Assembly: GCA_964547105.1 (NCBI GenBank)
Contig: CAZJLO010000003.1
Location: forward strand, 39,519-103,518
Direction: 5' to 3'
Length of the DNA stretch: 64,000 nucleotides
Source: RXOA01 sp964547105
GTDB taxonomy: Bacteria > Bipolaricaulota > Bipolaricaulia > UBA7950 > UBA9294
The notes under the pieces were generated by a model. It did not search any database. It had not been told where the DNA came from and worked only from the letters and a program-made list of their open reading frames with translations. The translations under genes were made by a program, and so were the position numbers. Shown here one piece after another: positions 50,341 to 59,527 of this stretch. How positions within the stretch are numbered: position 1 is the stretch's first letter; every line of letters begins with the position of its first letter.

Positions 50341-50550
50341 ATGACTCGGTGGATGATTCGGTGGATTAGGTGGTATCAGCAAGCGGTCTCTCCGACGCGT
50401 GCAGCGCGATGCAGGTTCCTGCCTACGTGCTCGCAATACGCAGTGGAGGCACTTCAGAAACATGGTTGGCTGCGTGGTGGATGGCTTGCTCTCCGCCGAT
50501 TCATTCGCTGCAACCCGTTCCATCCCGGGGGATACGATCCCGTTCCGTGA
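50341..50550 (+). CDS. yidD: Membrane protein insertion efficiency factor YidD
   Basis: A 69-residue peripheral membrane protein with the full family pattern: [34 protein letters not shown], then [18 protein letters not shown]. The three conserved cysteines and the HPGGYDPVP end are intact. It assists YidC/Sec-dependent insertion. It is usually near rpmH-rnpA-yidC, but here it stands alone beside hsp20. The ATG at 50341 follows a -10 box directly. Confidence 0.93.
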   Translation: MTRWMIRWIRWYQQAVSPTRAARCRFLPTCSQYAVEALQKHGWLRGGWLALRRFIRCNPFHPGGYDPVP

Positions 50551-50654
50551 TCCGTCGGGTGATCGAACAGAAGAGGATCCGGGAAGCGGGCAGACGACCG
50601 GCCAAATCGACAATCGATCGAATCACCCGCGTACGGCATCCCGCCGCTGCTATC

Positions 50655-51818
50655 TCACAGGTTTCGGAACGCGTCCCACATAGATCGGACAAGTTCCGGA
50701 TCGGTCAGGACATCCGCAGCCGTCATTGCCAGTGCCGTTGCTGCCGTGATCATCGCCCGCTGTCCACGCTCCGAGATGGCCGCATCGGCGAACGGCCGTG
50801 AGTGCGTCGCAATGTGCTCGTCGCAAATCTGAAGATAAGGATGGATTGCCGGAACCACTTGGCTGACATCTCCCATGTCCGTCGATCCCAGCATTCGGGT
50901 TCCCGGGGGCTGAATCGTCTCTCCAAGATCTCTGAGGTGTTGCTCGAAGCTCTTCTCCAGCGGCCGATTCGGCTTGATCGCCTTATACGAGTGGCCGACT
51001 TCATGGAACTGAAGACTTGCCCCGCTGGCCAACGCCGCCCCAGTGGCGCAGGCATGTAGCTTCTCGAGAAGCTCATCGCGATACGCTGTCTCTTCGGCGC
51101 GAACGTAAAAAAGGGCCGAAGCATACTCAGGCACGATGTTCGGCTTCGCGCCCCCATGGGTGATAATCCCGTGGATCCGCGCACCATCCAAGATATGCTG
51201 TCTCAGGGCATTGATCCCGTTGAACGTCTGGATCACCGCATCCAGCGCGTTGATCCCCTTGTGCGGCTCCGCCGATGCATGAGACGGCCGCCCGCGGAAT
51301 TCGATCTCCACTTCGCTGATCGCCAGACTGCCCCAGGAGACCATCGTGTGGTTCGCCGGATGGAACATCATCGCCGCATCAATGTCGTCGAACAGCCCCT
51401 GCTCCACCATGACCACTTTCCCGCCGCCACCTTCTTCGGCTGGCGTTCCTAGAAACACCAGCGTCCCGGGGAGATCCGCCTTCAGTCGGCCAAGCGCCAG
51501 CGCTGCTCCAAGCCCGGCGGCGGCAATCAGATTGTGGCCGCACGCATGGCCGATCTCCGGCAATGCGTCGTATTCGCCGAGGATCGCCACCGTCGGCCCG
51601 TCCGACCGCACCGGGTGCACAGCGCGGATCGCGGTCGCCAGTCCGGCGATCCCGAGTTCAACACGAAATCCCGCGCGGGTCAGTTCATCGGCAATACGTT
51701 GCGAGGCGAAGACTTCTTCGTTCAACAGTTCCGGGTGAGCATGAATCTCCGCACTCACGCGACGTAGCGTGGCTTCGTGGGCGGCAACTGCTTCAACGAT
51801 GCAACCTTTGTCCATCAT
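50655..51818 (-). CDS. M20 family metal-dependent amidohydrolase
   Basis: A 387-residue zinc peptidase or amidohydrolase of the M20D / aminoacylase-1-like type. Metal and catalytic motifs are ILGEYDALPEIGHACGHNL, FLGTPAEEGGGGKVVMVEQG and RGRPSHASAEPHKGINALDAV, with STDMGDVSQVVPAIHPYLQI near the C terminus. Such enzymes cleave N-acyl amino acids or aminobenzoyl-glutamate. AAGGGGAG precedes the ATG. It follows the symporter gene on the same strand, so the pair may import and hydrolyse one substrate (inference). Confidence 0.9.
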   Translation of the reverse strand: MMDKGCIVEAVAAHEATLRRVSAEIHAHPELLNEEVFASQRIADELTRAGFRVELGIAGLATAIRAVHPVRSDGPTVAILGEYDALPEIGHACGHNLIAAAGLGAALALGRLKADLPGTLVFLGTPAEEGGGGKVVMVEQGLFDDIDAAMMFHPANHTMVSWGSLAISEVEIEFRGRPSHASAEPHKGINALDAVIQTFNGINALRQHILDGARIHGIITHGGAKPNIVPEYASALFYVRAEETAYRDELLEKLHACATGAALASGASLQFHEVGHSYKAIKPNRPLEKSFEQHLRDLGETIQPPGTRMLGSTDMGDVSQVVPAIHPYLQICDEHIATHSRPFADAAISERGQRAMITAATALAMTAADVLTDPELVRSMWDAFRNL

Positions 51819-51879
51819 CCTGTCTCCCCTTTCAGGTTCACGGGGAGATCGCGTTGATCCACCCGTTGCGGCTTCCCAT

Positions 51880-53340
51880 TCACCCGGCGTCCGTTTCGGC
51901 GGGGGTATGTCCCCACGTGCGGTCGATCAGCGAAGGCGACGGCGAACGCGTAAAAAGGCTGACGACGACAAGAAGGATTAAGCTGACCGTGATCCCGGGA
52001 AGGAATCCATGGATGCCAAACGGCGAACCAACACCAATCCAGACAAGGGCGGTGGTGAGACCCCCGAGCATCGACGCGAACACGCCGGCACGGGTCGCCC
52101 AGCGAGAAAAGATGCCAAACAGGATCGGCCACAGGCATGTGCTGGCGATGGCGGACCAGGAGAACGCCGTCAACACGAGCACCAAAGCCGGCGGCCGAAG
52201 CGCGATCAACAATGAGATCAACCCAACCAGGAGACTGACGAGGCGGCTCCAACGGATCGACCGGGTCTCCGACATTTCCCGCCCGAGTCCTTTTTGTACG
52301 AAGTCACGGACGACGGCACCCGACGTGATGATCAGAACCGATGCAAACGTCGACATTCCGGCGGCGATCACTCCCGCAAGGAAGATCGCGCTCCCCCAAG
52401 GCGACAGAACCGTCTTCGTCAACACGGGGATCGCTAGATCTGCGTTCTCGAGGCCTGGAACAAGCGCCCGGCTTACCGCGCCAATCATGTACGGCAGCAA
52501 AGCAAGGCTACCGCCGATGGTCGCCACAACCGCGCCAACCCGTAGTTGTCGCACCGATCGAATCGAATAGAACCGCACGAGAAGCTGTGGCATTCCCCAA
52601 ACGCCGAAGCTAACGATCATCGAATAGGAGACAAGACCGGCCCATCCCCAAATCCCCGGCGTATACACCAATCCCGGATCGGCCGCGGCAAGCGTGGCCG
52701 TTGCCGCAGTCAACCCTCCGGCGGCCCGCAAGGACGCGACGGCAAGGAGAATCAGTCCGGCCCCCATCACCCATGCCTGGAAGAAGCCCGTCCAGACAAC
52801 AGCCATGTAGCCTCCGAGACTGACATAGAGCACGATGATCGCACCGGAAAGCAGCACACCAACCCAGTACGGAAGACCCATCAGCACTTCGAACACATGC
52901 CCCATCCCTTTGAGGATGCTCACGTTGTAGACGACAAGGAACAACGCGATCACGACAGCGGAGAAGATGCGAACCTCGCGACCGCTGAATCGCTCGCCAA
53001 GGAAGCCGGGCACGGTCATCGTTCCCAGCCGGGCCGTGAAGGTCCGCAGCCGCCGTCCGAGAACAATCCACGCCAGCGTGCAACCGACGAGAACATTGAT
53101 CGCTCCGACCCACAGTGTGGCCATTCCGTACTGGTAGCCAAATGCACCGCCACCGATGATGACGACAGATGAGAAGTAGGCGGCAACATACGAAAGTGCC
53201 GTGACCCAGGGACCCACGCGGCGGCCGCCAAGTAAGAAATCTTCGGAACTGCGAAGCCGTCGTGATGTAGCAACCCCAATTCCGACAAGAAGCAGCAAAT
53301 ACACGCCAAGCACCAAGCCGTGAACCACGGTCCCGCTCAT
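51880..53340 (-). CDS. Sodium:solute symporter (SSS family)
   Basis: A 486-residue permease with about 13 membrane helices. Family signatures: GRRVGPWVTALSYVAAYFSSVVIIGGGAFGYQYG near helix 2, FGVWGMPQLLVRFYSIRS, and FLAGVIAAGMSTFASVLIITSGAVVRD, where small and hydroxylated residues bind Na+. It is closest in pattern to pantothenate/proline-type SSS proteins. The start codon overlaps the stop of a tiny upstream membrane protein gene (ATGA). Confidence 0.92.
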   Translation of the reverse strand: MSGTVVHGLVLGVYLLLLVGIGVATSRRLRSSEDFLLGGRRVGPWVTALSYVAAYFSSVVIIGGGAFGYQYGMATLWVGAINVLVGCTLAWIVLGRRLRTFTARLGTMTVPGFLGERFSGREVRIFSAVVIALFLVVYNVSILKGMGHVFEVLMGLPYWVGVLLSGAIIVLYVSLGGYMAVVWTGFFQAWVMGAGLILLAVASLRAAGGLTAATATLAAADPGLVYTPGIWGWAGLVSYSMIVSFGVWGMPQLLVRFYSIRSVRQLRVGAVVATIGGSLALLPYMIGAVSRALVPGLENADLAIPVLTKTVLSPWGSAIFLAGVIAAGMSTFASVLIITSGAVVRDFVQKGLGREMSETRSIRWSRLVSLLVGLISLLIALRPPALVLVLTAFSWSAIASTCLWPILFGIFSRWATRAGVFASMLGGLTTALVWIGVGSPFGIHGFLPGITVSLILLVVVSLFTRSPSPSLIDRTWGHTPAETDAG

Positions 53341-53462
53341 TTGGAGGCTCCGTCAGACTTGTTTTCGCGGCTCAGAATCGCCCAAGCAATGGCAAGCAAA
53401 ATGCTCGCCCCAACAACAAGAAACGATGCAAACGTACTCCAAGGCAAGTGAAACGGACCCAC
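53337..53462 (-). CDS. Tiny single-pass membrane protein coupled to the symporter
   Basis: A 41-residue protein starting at GTG 53462 (a second GTG is at 53465) behind GGGGGAGG. It has one hydrophobic helix (about 10-31, ASFLVVGASILLAIAWAIL) and a charged tail SRENKSDGASK. A -10-like TATGAT lies at 53489-53484. Small membrane partners upstream of SSS symporter genes are known in several bacteria. Here the ATGA overlap shows coupled translation. Confidence 0.65.
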   Translation of the reverse strand: MGPFHLPWSTFASFLVVGASILLAIAWAILSRENKSDGASK

Positions 53463-53594
53463 CACGCAACCTCCCCCGGTTCTATCATAGATTCCTGCAG
53501 CAAAGCGTAGGTGATGGAAGGCCGGATCGTCAACCACGTGATCGTGGCCGCGCCCCTCTTATTCCACTACAATGACATCGGAGGTTCCATCCGG

Positions 53595-54140
53595 GTGGAG
53601 ATCAGAATTCTTCGGGAATCGGGATACGAGGAGGCGCTTCTCGGCCTCTCTCTTTCATTTGGCCGTGACCCGGCGCAAATGTCTGCGGTGGCTCGACGCC
53701 TCGCATTCAAAGGCGACGGCCACAACAAGTTCCTCGAATCGCTCGTCGCGTGGTTGGATATGTGCGCTCCCCGTTACTTCTGGCAGCAATTCGATACGTA
53801 TCGTGTCGGTGTCAGCAAGCAAAGCGAATCGACCATGCATACGATGACCAGGACGCCACTCCGACAGGAGCACTTCGAGCACTCTCTTCCCGAAGATCTT
53901 CTCCGTCTGATGAACGAGCTCATCACCGCCGATGACTGGCAAGCCGTCAAATCCGTTCTTCCGGAATCGTTCCTTCAACGGCGGATTGTCTGCATCAACT
54001 ACATGGCCCTTCAACGGATCATCCGTCAGCGTTCCTCGCATCGCCTGCCCGAATGGAAGCAGTTCATCGCCGATATCTTGAGATCGGCGGCGCATCCCGA
54101 GTTTCTCGTCCCCGACTACGAAAAGGAGCCCTCCAGTTGA
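53595..54140 (+). CDS. Conserved protein coupled to dCTP deaminase, function unknown
   Basis: A 181-residue protein. The start is GTG 53595, 10 nt behind GGAGG; the frame is also open upstream to 53511. Recognisable stretches are HNKFLESLVAWLDMCAPRYF, FDTYRVGVSKQSESTMHTM, FLQRRIVCINYMALQRIIRQR and HRLPEWKQFIADIL. I believe similar proteins occur in phages and bacteria, sometimes near nucleotide genes, and SKQSESTMHT vaguely recalls the ThyX substrate loop. No function should be assigned from that. It overlaps dcd (TTGA). Confidence 0.75.
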   Translation: MEIRILRESGYEEALLGLSLSFGRDPAQMSAVARRLAFKGDGHNKFLESLVAWLDMCAPRYFWQQFDTYRVGVSKQSESTMHTMTRTPLRQEHFEHSLPEDLLRLMNELITADDWQAVKSVLPESFLQRRIVCINYMALQRIIRQRSSHRLPEWKQFIADILRSAAHPEFLVPDYEKEPSS

Positions 54141-54703
54141 ACGTGCAGACAACGATCCTCGCCGATCATGAGATCCGATCTTTGTGTCTCTCTTCTCCAT
54201 CAATGATCGATCCGTTTGTCAATCGCCAGGCCGGCAAACCTTCGTATGGGCTGAGCAGCTTCGGGTACGACATTCGTCTGGGGAGCAATTTTCTCGTTCC
54301 CCTCGGCGGTGTCAACGCCGTCCTGGATCCGGTTGACTTCCCCAACCATCACTTCCGCCGGATCGTAGCGGATCAAACCCTGGAACTCGGCCCAAACACA
54401 CAAATCCTTGCCGAGACGCAGGAAACATTCTCGATGCCCGAGGATGTTTGCGGCGTCTGCTGGGGGAAGAGCTCGTACGCACGGTGTGGTCTGCTCGTGA
54501 ACGTGACCCCGCTGGAGCCGGGATGGAAAGGGGTTCTCACGATCGAGCTTGCCAATCTGTCGCCGCTTCCGATCCGCCTTCACATTGGTCAGGGAATCGC
54601 GCAGGTCGTGTTCTTCCGCGGAACGCGGCCGGACAGAACCTACGCCGAGAAAGAAGCCGGGGGAAGCTATCAGAACCAACCCGGCGTAACGTTGCCTGGG
54701 TAG
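54137..54703 (+). CDS. dcd: dCTP deaminase
   Basis: A 188-residue trimeric enzyme making dUTP from dCTP, or dUMP if bifunctional. The start is TTG 54137, overlapping the upstream stop, with AAGGAG in front. Motifs: GLSSFGYDIRLGSNFLVP, PNTQILAETQETFSMPEDV, the active-site KSSYARCGLLVNVTPLEPGW and HIGQGIAQVVFFRG. Translational coupling with the preceding gene suggests a joint role in pyrimidine deoxynucleotide supply. Confidence 0.93.
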   Translation: MNVQTTILADHEIRSLCLSSPSMIDPFVNRQAGKPSYGLSSFGYDIRLGSNFLVPLGGVNAVLDPVDFPNHHFRRIVADQTLELGPNTQILAETQETFSMPEDVCGVCWGKSSYARCGLLVNVTPLEPGWKGVLTIELANLSPLPIRLHIGQGIAQVVFFRGTRPDRTYAEKEAGGSYQNQPGVTLPG

Positions 54704-54964
54704 GACCACCGCAGCCCTCTATCTCGCCTTACAGTTCCTGAAACCATCTACTGCAACTGCTCTCTCTGCGGGAATCGTGATCATCTGTCCGTTCGATTCT
54801 CTGGACAGCATCCGGCACGCCGCCTGATCCATCGTTGATCCCTCAACGGAGAAGCATCTCGCTGCGCAAGCAGTATTTGCCCGCCTGTTTATTTATTCTC
54901 TCACGCTACATATACCTCGAATCATCAGTCTATAGATGACAAGTAACCGTGATAAACAGCAGAG
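54704..54964. other. AT-rich regulatory-looking region before the pst chimera
   Basis: This 261-bp interval has no gene. Its second half is clearly AT-richer than the surroundings and contains CTGTTTAT (54885-54892) and its inverted copy ATAAACAG (54952-54959) 59 nt apart, plus TCATC-N8-GATGA around 54921-54940. I cannot identify a standard Pho box. The region probably holds the promoter of the phosphate gene. Confidence 0.4.
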
Positions 54965-56167
54965 ATGAAACAGAAGAGTCACGCGGCGTACGAGTTCCTC
55001 TCATCTCATCAAGAAGGAACACGGGGACACGTTCAAGCAATCCTCGCTCAATGGGATCGTCCGATGTTTCTTCTCCCGGCCAGTGTCTCTCTCATCGTGC
55101 TTGCTTTGATCCTGTGTTTCACCCTCCGAGAAGCGATCCCCGTATTCGCTGAGCCCGCGATTCAGGGAATCCCCGGTCCCAAGTGGCGCCCGACGTACGA
55201 AGCAGCGCCCCGTTACGGCATCCTCCCGATGATCGGAGGAACGCTCCTGGTTGCGGTCGGATCCATGGCAATCGCAATTCCTCTGGGGCTTGCAGCTGCG
55301 ACGGTCATCGCGGAGATGGCTGCCGGCTGGATGAAGGACATCGCCAAGACAGCGCTCGAGCTTCTTGCTGCCATCCCTTCGATCGTTTACGGGTTCTCCG
55401 GCTTGATGATTCTTTCCCCGTACATCCGTGACTCTCTAGGAGTTCTCACGGGCCAGACAGATCTCACAGCGTCTCTTCGTCTCGCGGGTATGGTAGGTCA
55501 CCAGGGGATATCCGCGGTCATGGGGCCGTCGGGATGCGGCAAGAGCACGTTCCTGCGCACGCTGAACAGGATGTACGAGCTGACGCCCGGGGCACACGCA
55601 CAAGGAAGAGTCTCCTTCTTGGGGCAGGATCTTCTCAAGGCCGATCCGGCGGCGATCCGTCATCATATCGGCATGGTGTTCCAACGCCCGAATCCGTTTC
55701 CCAAGTCGATCTACGAGAATGTTGCCTACGGCCTGCGCATTCAAGGCGTGCGAAAACGAAGCGCACTGAGCGATTCCGTGGAAGAGAGCCTGCGCCATGC
55801 CGGCCTGTGGACTGAGGTCAAAGATCGGTTGAAGCAAAGCGCATTCGGCCTGTCCGGCGGTCAGCAGCAACGCCTCTGTGTCGCGCGCGCGATCGCCGTT
55901 CGCCCCAAAGTCTTGCTGATGGATGAACCGTGTTCTTCCTTAGATCCCAAAGCCAGCGCCCGCATCGAGGATCTAGCCCGTGAACTGTCCGACGAACTCA
56001 CCGTGATCATCGTCACGCACAACCTTCAGCAGGCGGCTCGCGTCAGCGACAACGTTGCCGTGTTCATGGCGGGCGGCGAGTTGGCCGAGTTCGGCACAAC
56101 GCGCCAGGTTTTTGACGACCCTCAGGATCCCCGCGTCGCGGACTACCTGCGCGGACGATTCGGCTAG
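54965..56167 (+). CDS. PstC-PstB chimera: truncated phosphate permease joined in frame to phosphate ABC ATPase
   Basis: A 400-residue open frame. Residues about 30-170 match the first half of PstC (one helix, then [20 protein letters not shown] and [20 protein letters not shown]). At about 171-179 it switches to Pst[24 protein letters not shown] (Walker A), [20 protein letters not shown] (Q loop), [10 protein letters not shown] and [13 protein letters not shown] (Walker B). The rest of PstC, all of PstA and the first 30 or so residues of PstB are missing. It cannot work as a normal importer. Deletion or misassembly are both possible. Confidence 0.85.
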   Translation: MKQKSHAAYEFLSSHQEGTRGHVQAILAQWDRPMFLLPASVSLIVLALILCFTLREAIPVFAEPAIQGIPGPKWRPTYEAAPRYGILPMIGGTLLVAVGSMAIAIPLGLAAATVIAEMAAGWMKDIAKTALELLAAIPSIVYGFSGLMILSPYIRDSLGVLTGQTDLTASLRLAGMVGHQGISAVMGPSGCGKSTFLRTLNRMYELTPGAHAQGRVSFLGQDLLKADPAAIRHHIGMVFQRPNPFPKSIYENVAYGLRIQGVRKRSALSDSVEESLRHAGLWTEVKDRLKQSAFGLSGGQQQRLCVARAIAVRPKVLLMDEPCSSLDPKASARIEDLARELSDELTVIIVTHNLQQAARVSDNVAVFMAGGELAEFGTTRQVFDDPQDPRVADYLRGRFG

Positions 56168-56173
56168 GGTTCC

Positions 56174-57193
56174 TCAGGAAGGCGCCTCTGGATCCGGCGT
56201 CCAGCTGCATAGCGGCACCGATGCATCAAGGGCATTCTCGGCGATGTTGTAGCCGTACTCCGTGATCCGCAGACAGCTGTCGAGGAAGATTCCAATCGGA
56301 TAGGAGTTCTCGGGTTGCTGCATCGGGGATTGCAGAAGCGCCTGTTCGAACAGCTTGTCGCCTTCGCCCTTCTTGGACAAGACGGCATTGGCCCGATCGA
56401 CATCCTGATCAAGGAAGGCGTTCATCGCTTCGTCGAGCACTTTCATCGAAGCGTCCGCAGACCGTCGGACGGACCTGGCAACTTCCTCGGGAACAGGCCG
56501 AGTCAACGCGGCGGCCGCTTCGGAGATCTTCCCGGCATGGTCCGCAATTCGCTCCAGCTGGTCGGCAACTTCATTGTGATGAAGGAACTCCACCTTGGAC
56601 AGCTCGACTTCGCCGGGAAGGACCAGATCGCGCAGCAACAGATTCAGTTGCCGAGCGATCAGAAGGACAAGGCGATCGACATCGCCATCCCTCTCCTGAA
56701 CGTCCTCGGCAAGATCGCCGTCACACTCGAGGAACGCCGTGGCGGCGTCGGCAAACATCGCCCGGGTGATGTCGAAGATTCGTCGGAGCGTTCGCTCGAT
56801 CGGGAAGTCCTTGATATCGACCACCGAGTGCAACACTACGGTGGATTGCGTCTCTTCGAGGATCTCCAATCCGACCAGGGCTTGCGCCGCTTCGCGGACG
56901 CTTCGCCGCTGGCGGGGATGGATTCGCTCACCGCGAACCTCGATGATGTTGTAGCCGGCGATGTATCGTGAGAAGATCTCCCGCTGCAGGCGGTCGAATT
57001 CCCAGTCTCCCAGGTCGATTCGGCACCGATTGGCGTCCGCGGCCCGCTTCGGAATCAGGAGGAGCGCGTTGGTCTCCGTGGGGATCAATCGGACTTCATC
57101 TTTGCTTTGGATCCCCGCCGACATCGCCCAATCTTTGGGAAGCGTCACAAAGAAGGTGGATCCTCCCGTGATCTGAACCTTCCGTCGATACAT
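56174..57193 (-). CDS. PhoU-like phosphate regulator with N-terminal AbrB domain
   Basis: A 339-residue cytoplasmic protein. Residues 1-45 (RKVQITGGSTFFVTLPKDWA) form a SpoVT/AbrB-like DNA-binding domain. The remainder is PhoU-like helical bundles with DVQERDGDVDRLVLLIARQL and HHNEVADQLERIADHAGKISEAAAAL, whose acidic residues bind metal clusters. This AbrB-PhoU architecture is best known from archaea and some deep bacteria, where it links phosphate transport to gene control. It faces the pst chimera with only 6 nt between stops. AGGAGGGGG precedes the ATG. Confidence 0.88.
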   Translation of the reverse strand: MYRRKVQITGGSTFFVTLPKDWAMSAGIQSKDEVRLIPTETNALLLIPKRAADANRCRIDLGDWEFDRLQREIFSRYIAGYNIIEVRGERIHPRQRRSVREAAQALVGLEILEETQSTVVLHSVVDIKDFPIERTLRRIFDITRAMFADAATAFLECDGDLAEDVQERDGDVDRLVLLIARQLNLLLRDLVLPGEVELSKVEFLHHNEVADQLERIADHAGKISEAAAALTRPVPEEVARSVRRSADASMKVLDEAMNAFLDQDVDRANAVLSKKGEGDKLFEQALLQSPMQQPENSYPIGIFLDSCLRITEYGYNIAENALDASVPLCSWTPDPEAPS

Positions 57194-57362
57194 CTACCCC
57201 CTCCTATATATTCAACGATTGACATCATAACAGTACTCCACCTCTTAAGTCGTGGCAACCGACTGGAATGCACGGCGACAATCGGCGAACATTTGTTGAG
57301 ATGCGTCGCTTGCGGCTGACCCCGTTTCGATTCGATCCCCGGAAGCAAGGAGCGTTCGCCCG

Positions 57363-57890
57363 ATGATTCATGCCACCCTTTGTTTTGTGCTTCGAGAAAA
57401 GGATGGCCGTCGGCAGGTCCTTCTCGGCCTCAAGAAGCGGGGATTCGGCGCCGGGAAGCTCAATGGATTCGGGGGCAAGCTGTTTGCCGGAGAATCGCCG
57501 CGCGAGGCGATGTCGCGGGAGCTTTCCGAGGAGTGCGGACTGATCGTCGCTCCGGAGTCATTCGAGACGCGCGGGTTGCTCGTGTTTCGCTTTCCGTTCG
57601 CACCACATCACGATCACCGGGTCCGTGTTTACGTAGCGACCGCATTCGAGGGCAATCCCGTGGAAACGGAGGAGATGATTCCGGAGTGGCAGCCGGCCGA
57701 GAATCCTCCATTCAATCGGATGTGGCAAGATGATTCCCTGTGGCTTCCGTCGGTCCTTGCCGGGCACTCCACGGTCGGTCGTTTCTTCTTCTCCGAAGAC
57801 AACGAATCGGTAGCTAGATATCGTCTGTGGGTGGGCTCGGGATCGACAGCTGTCTCCCGATGCAGTGACAGCATCCCGTCAGCCCGGTAG
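57363..57890 (+). CDS. Nudix hydrolase, MTH1-like (8-oxo-dGTP diphosphatase family)
   Basis: A 175-residue hydrolase of nucleoside diphosphate derivatives. The Nudix box is GGKLFAGESPREAMSRELSEECG (about 37-59), preceded by KLNGFG as in MTH1. The C-terminal MWQDDSLWLPSVLAGHSTVGRFFF resembles the MTH1 substrate helix (MWPDDSYW), which contacts oxidised purines. The last 25 or so residues are extra. Removal of oxidised dGTP is the likely role. Confidence 0.88.
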   Translation: MIHATLCFVLREKDGRRQVLLGLKKRGFGAGKLNGFGGKLFAGESPREAMSRELSEECGLIVAPESFETRGLLVFRFPFAPHHDHRVRVYVATAFEGNPVETEEMIPEWQPAENPPFNRMWQDDSLWLPSVLAGHSTVGRFFFSEDNESVARYRLWVGSGSTAVSRCSDSIPSAR

Positions 57891-57988
57891 AATCAACCAA
57901 ACCCTCGACATGCCTGCCGTTGATGATGTCGCGTCCGGAAGAGATGCGCCGGCAATTCATGGCCCTCCGGGCCGGGAAAGGATCCGAG

Positions 57989-59452
57989 ATGGCAACAGAG
58001 CAAACCGTGATGGAGAAGATCGTCTCGTTGTGCAAGCGGCGCGGCTTCGTCTTTCAATCCAGCGAGATCTACGGCGGCATTGGCGGATTCTGGGACTACG
58101 GTCCGCTGGGAGTCGAGCTCAAGCGCAATCTCAAGGACGCCTGGTGGAAAGACATGGTCACCGGACATGACGATGTCACGCCGCCTGAGGGGCTCCCGAG
58201 TGCCTACTCGATGGTCGGACTTGATTGCAGCATCATCATGCATCCGGATGTATGGAAGGCAAGCGGTCACTTCGATCTGTTCCACGACATGCTCGTGGAT
58301 TGCCGCACCTGCAAAGCCCGCTTCCGCGTCGACCAGCTTCCAACGCTTGCGTGTCCGAACAAGCCAAGCAAACATCCCGGCGAACACAGCGCGTGTGATC
58401 TCACCGAGCCGCGCGAGTTCAATCTGATGTTCAAGACGTTCATCGGCGCCCTTCACGATCCATCTTCGGAAGCCTACCTACGGCCGGAGACCGCCCAAGG
58501 GATCTTCGTCAACTTCAAGAACGTCTACACCACATCGAGGGTCAAGGTTCCGTTCGGAATCGCGCAGATCGGCAAGTCGTTCCGCAACGAGATCACGCCG
58601 CGCAACTTCACCTTCCGCTCGCGCGAGTTCGAGCAGATGGAGATTGAGTTCTTCTGCCACCCCGAGCAATCGCCCGCCTGGTACGCGTACTGGCGCGATC
58701 GACGATACGACTGGTACGTTTCGCTAGGCTTGAGCAGCGACCGATTGCGGCTGCGGGACCATGATGCCGACGAACTCAGTCACTACAGCCGTGGGACGGC
58801 CGACGTGGAGTACGCGTTTCCGTTCCTCGCCGACGGGGAATTCGGCGAACTTGAGGGGATCGCCCATCGCTCCGACTTCGACCTACGAAGCCACTCCGAA
58901 GGCAAGCTGATTCGTGATGGCGACGGATTCGCCGTTGAACGAGATCAGGACGGGAATCCTCGCCATCCGGGGAGCGGCAAGGATCTCTCCTATTTTGACG
59001 AGTCAACCCAGCAGAGGTTCGTTCCGCACGTGATCGAACCCTCGGCGGGAGCCGATCGTGCCGCACTCGCCTTCTTGTGCGAGGCGTACACCGAAGACAT
59101 GATCCCCGATGAGAAAGGCGTTCCTCAGGAGCGCATCGTCCTCAAGCTCCACCCACGCCTGGCGCCGATGAAGGTTGCCGTGTTCCCCTTGATCAAGAAG
59201 GACGGCATGCCGGAGATGGCGGCGGAGATCTATCGCGACCTCAAGCAACGCTGGAACGTCTTCTATGATTTGAAGGGGTCGATCGGCCGCCGTTATCGCC
59301 GGCAGGACGAGTCGGGAACCCCGTTCTGCGTCACGGTAGATCACGATTCGCAGAGCGACGGAACGGTCACGGTTCGCGATCGGGATACGACGATCCAGAG
59401 CCGCGTTCCGGTGAAGGAACTGGCATCGTACCTTGCCGAGAGACTGTCCTGA
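57989..59452 (+). CDS. glyS: Glycyl-tRNA synthetase (alpha2, single-chain type)
   Basis: A 487-residue class II synthetase of the eukaryote/archaea-like dimeric type, not the alpha2-beta2 type. Motifs: SSEIYGGIGGFWDYGPLGVELKRNL at the start, YLRPETAQGIFVNFKNV, IGKSFRNEITPRNFTFRSREFEQMEIEFF (motif 2), VIEPSAGADRAALAFL (motif 3), and the anticodon-binding domain KLHPRLAPMKVAVFPL. A CxxC-CPNKPSKHPGEHSAC zinc-like insert is at about 102-131. The start at 57989 sits behind AAAGGA. Confidence 0.95.
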   Translation: MATEQTVMEKIVSLCKRRGFVFQSSEIYGGIGGFWDYGPLGVELKRNLKDAWWKDMVTGHDDVTPPEGLPSAYSMVGLDCSIIMHPDVWKASGHFDLFHDMLVDCRTCKARFRVDQLPTLACPNKPSKHPGEHSACDLTEPREFNLMFKTFIGALHDPSSEAYLRPETAQGIFVNFKNVYTTSRVKVPFGIAQIGKSFRNEITPRNFTFRSREFEQMEIEFFCHPEQSPAWYAYWRDRRYDWYVSLGLSSDRLRLRDHDADELSHYSRGTADVEYAFPFLADGEFGELEGIAHRSDFDLRSHSEGKLIRDGDGFAVERDQDGNPRHPGSGKDLSYFDESTQQRFVPHVIEPSAGADRAALAFLCEAYTEDMIPDEKGVPQERIVLKLHPRLAPMKVAVFPLIKKDGMPEMAAEIYRDLKQRWNVFYDLKGSIGRRYRRQDESGTPFCVTVDHDSQSDGTVTVRDRDTTIQSRVPVKELASYLAERLS

Positions 59453-59527
59453 ATAGGGTCAAGATCGCTCTCGGTGGAACCTCGCCGTGGACTGGGGGTA
59501 GGTCTTGATAGCAGCAAAGGAGGCTTC

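Noticed and set aside
54704..54964. Pho box before the pst chimera
   Set aside because: No pair of PhoB-type 11-mers could be found; only an inverted CTGTTTAT/ATAAACAG pair is visible.
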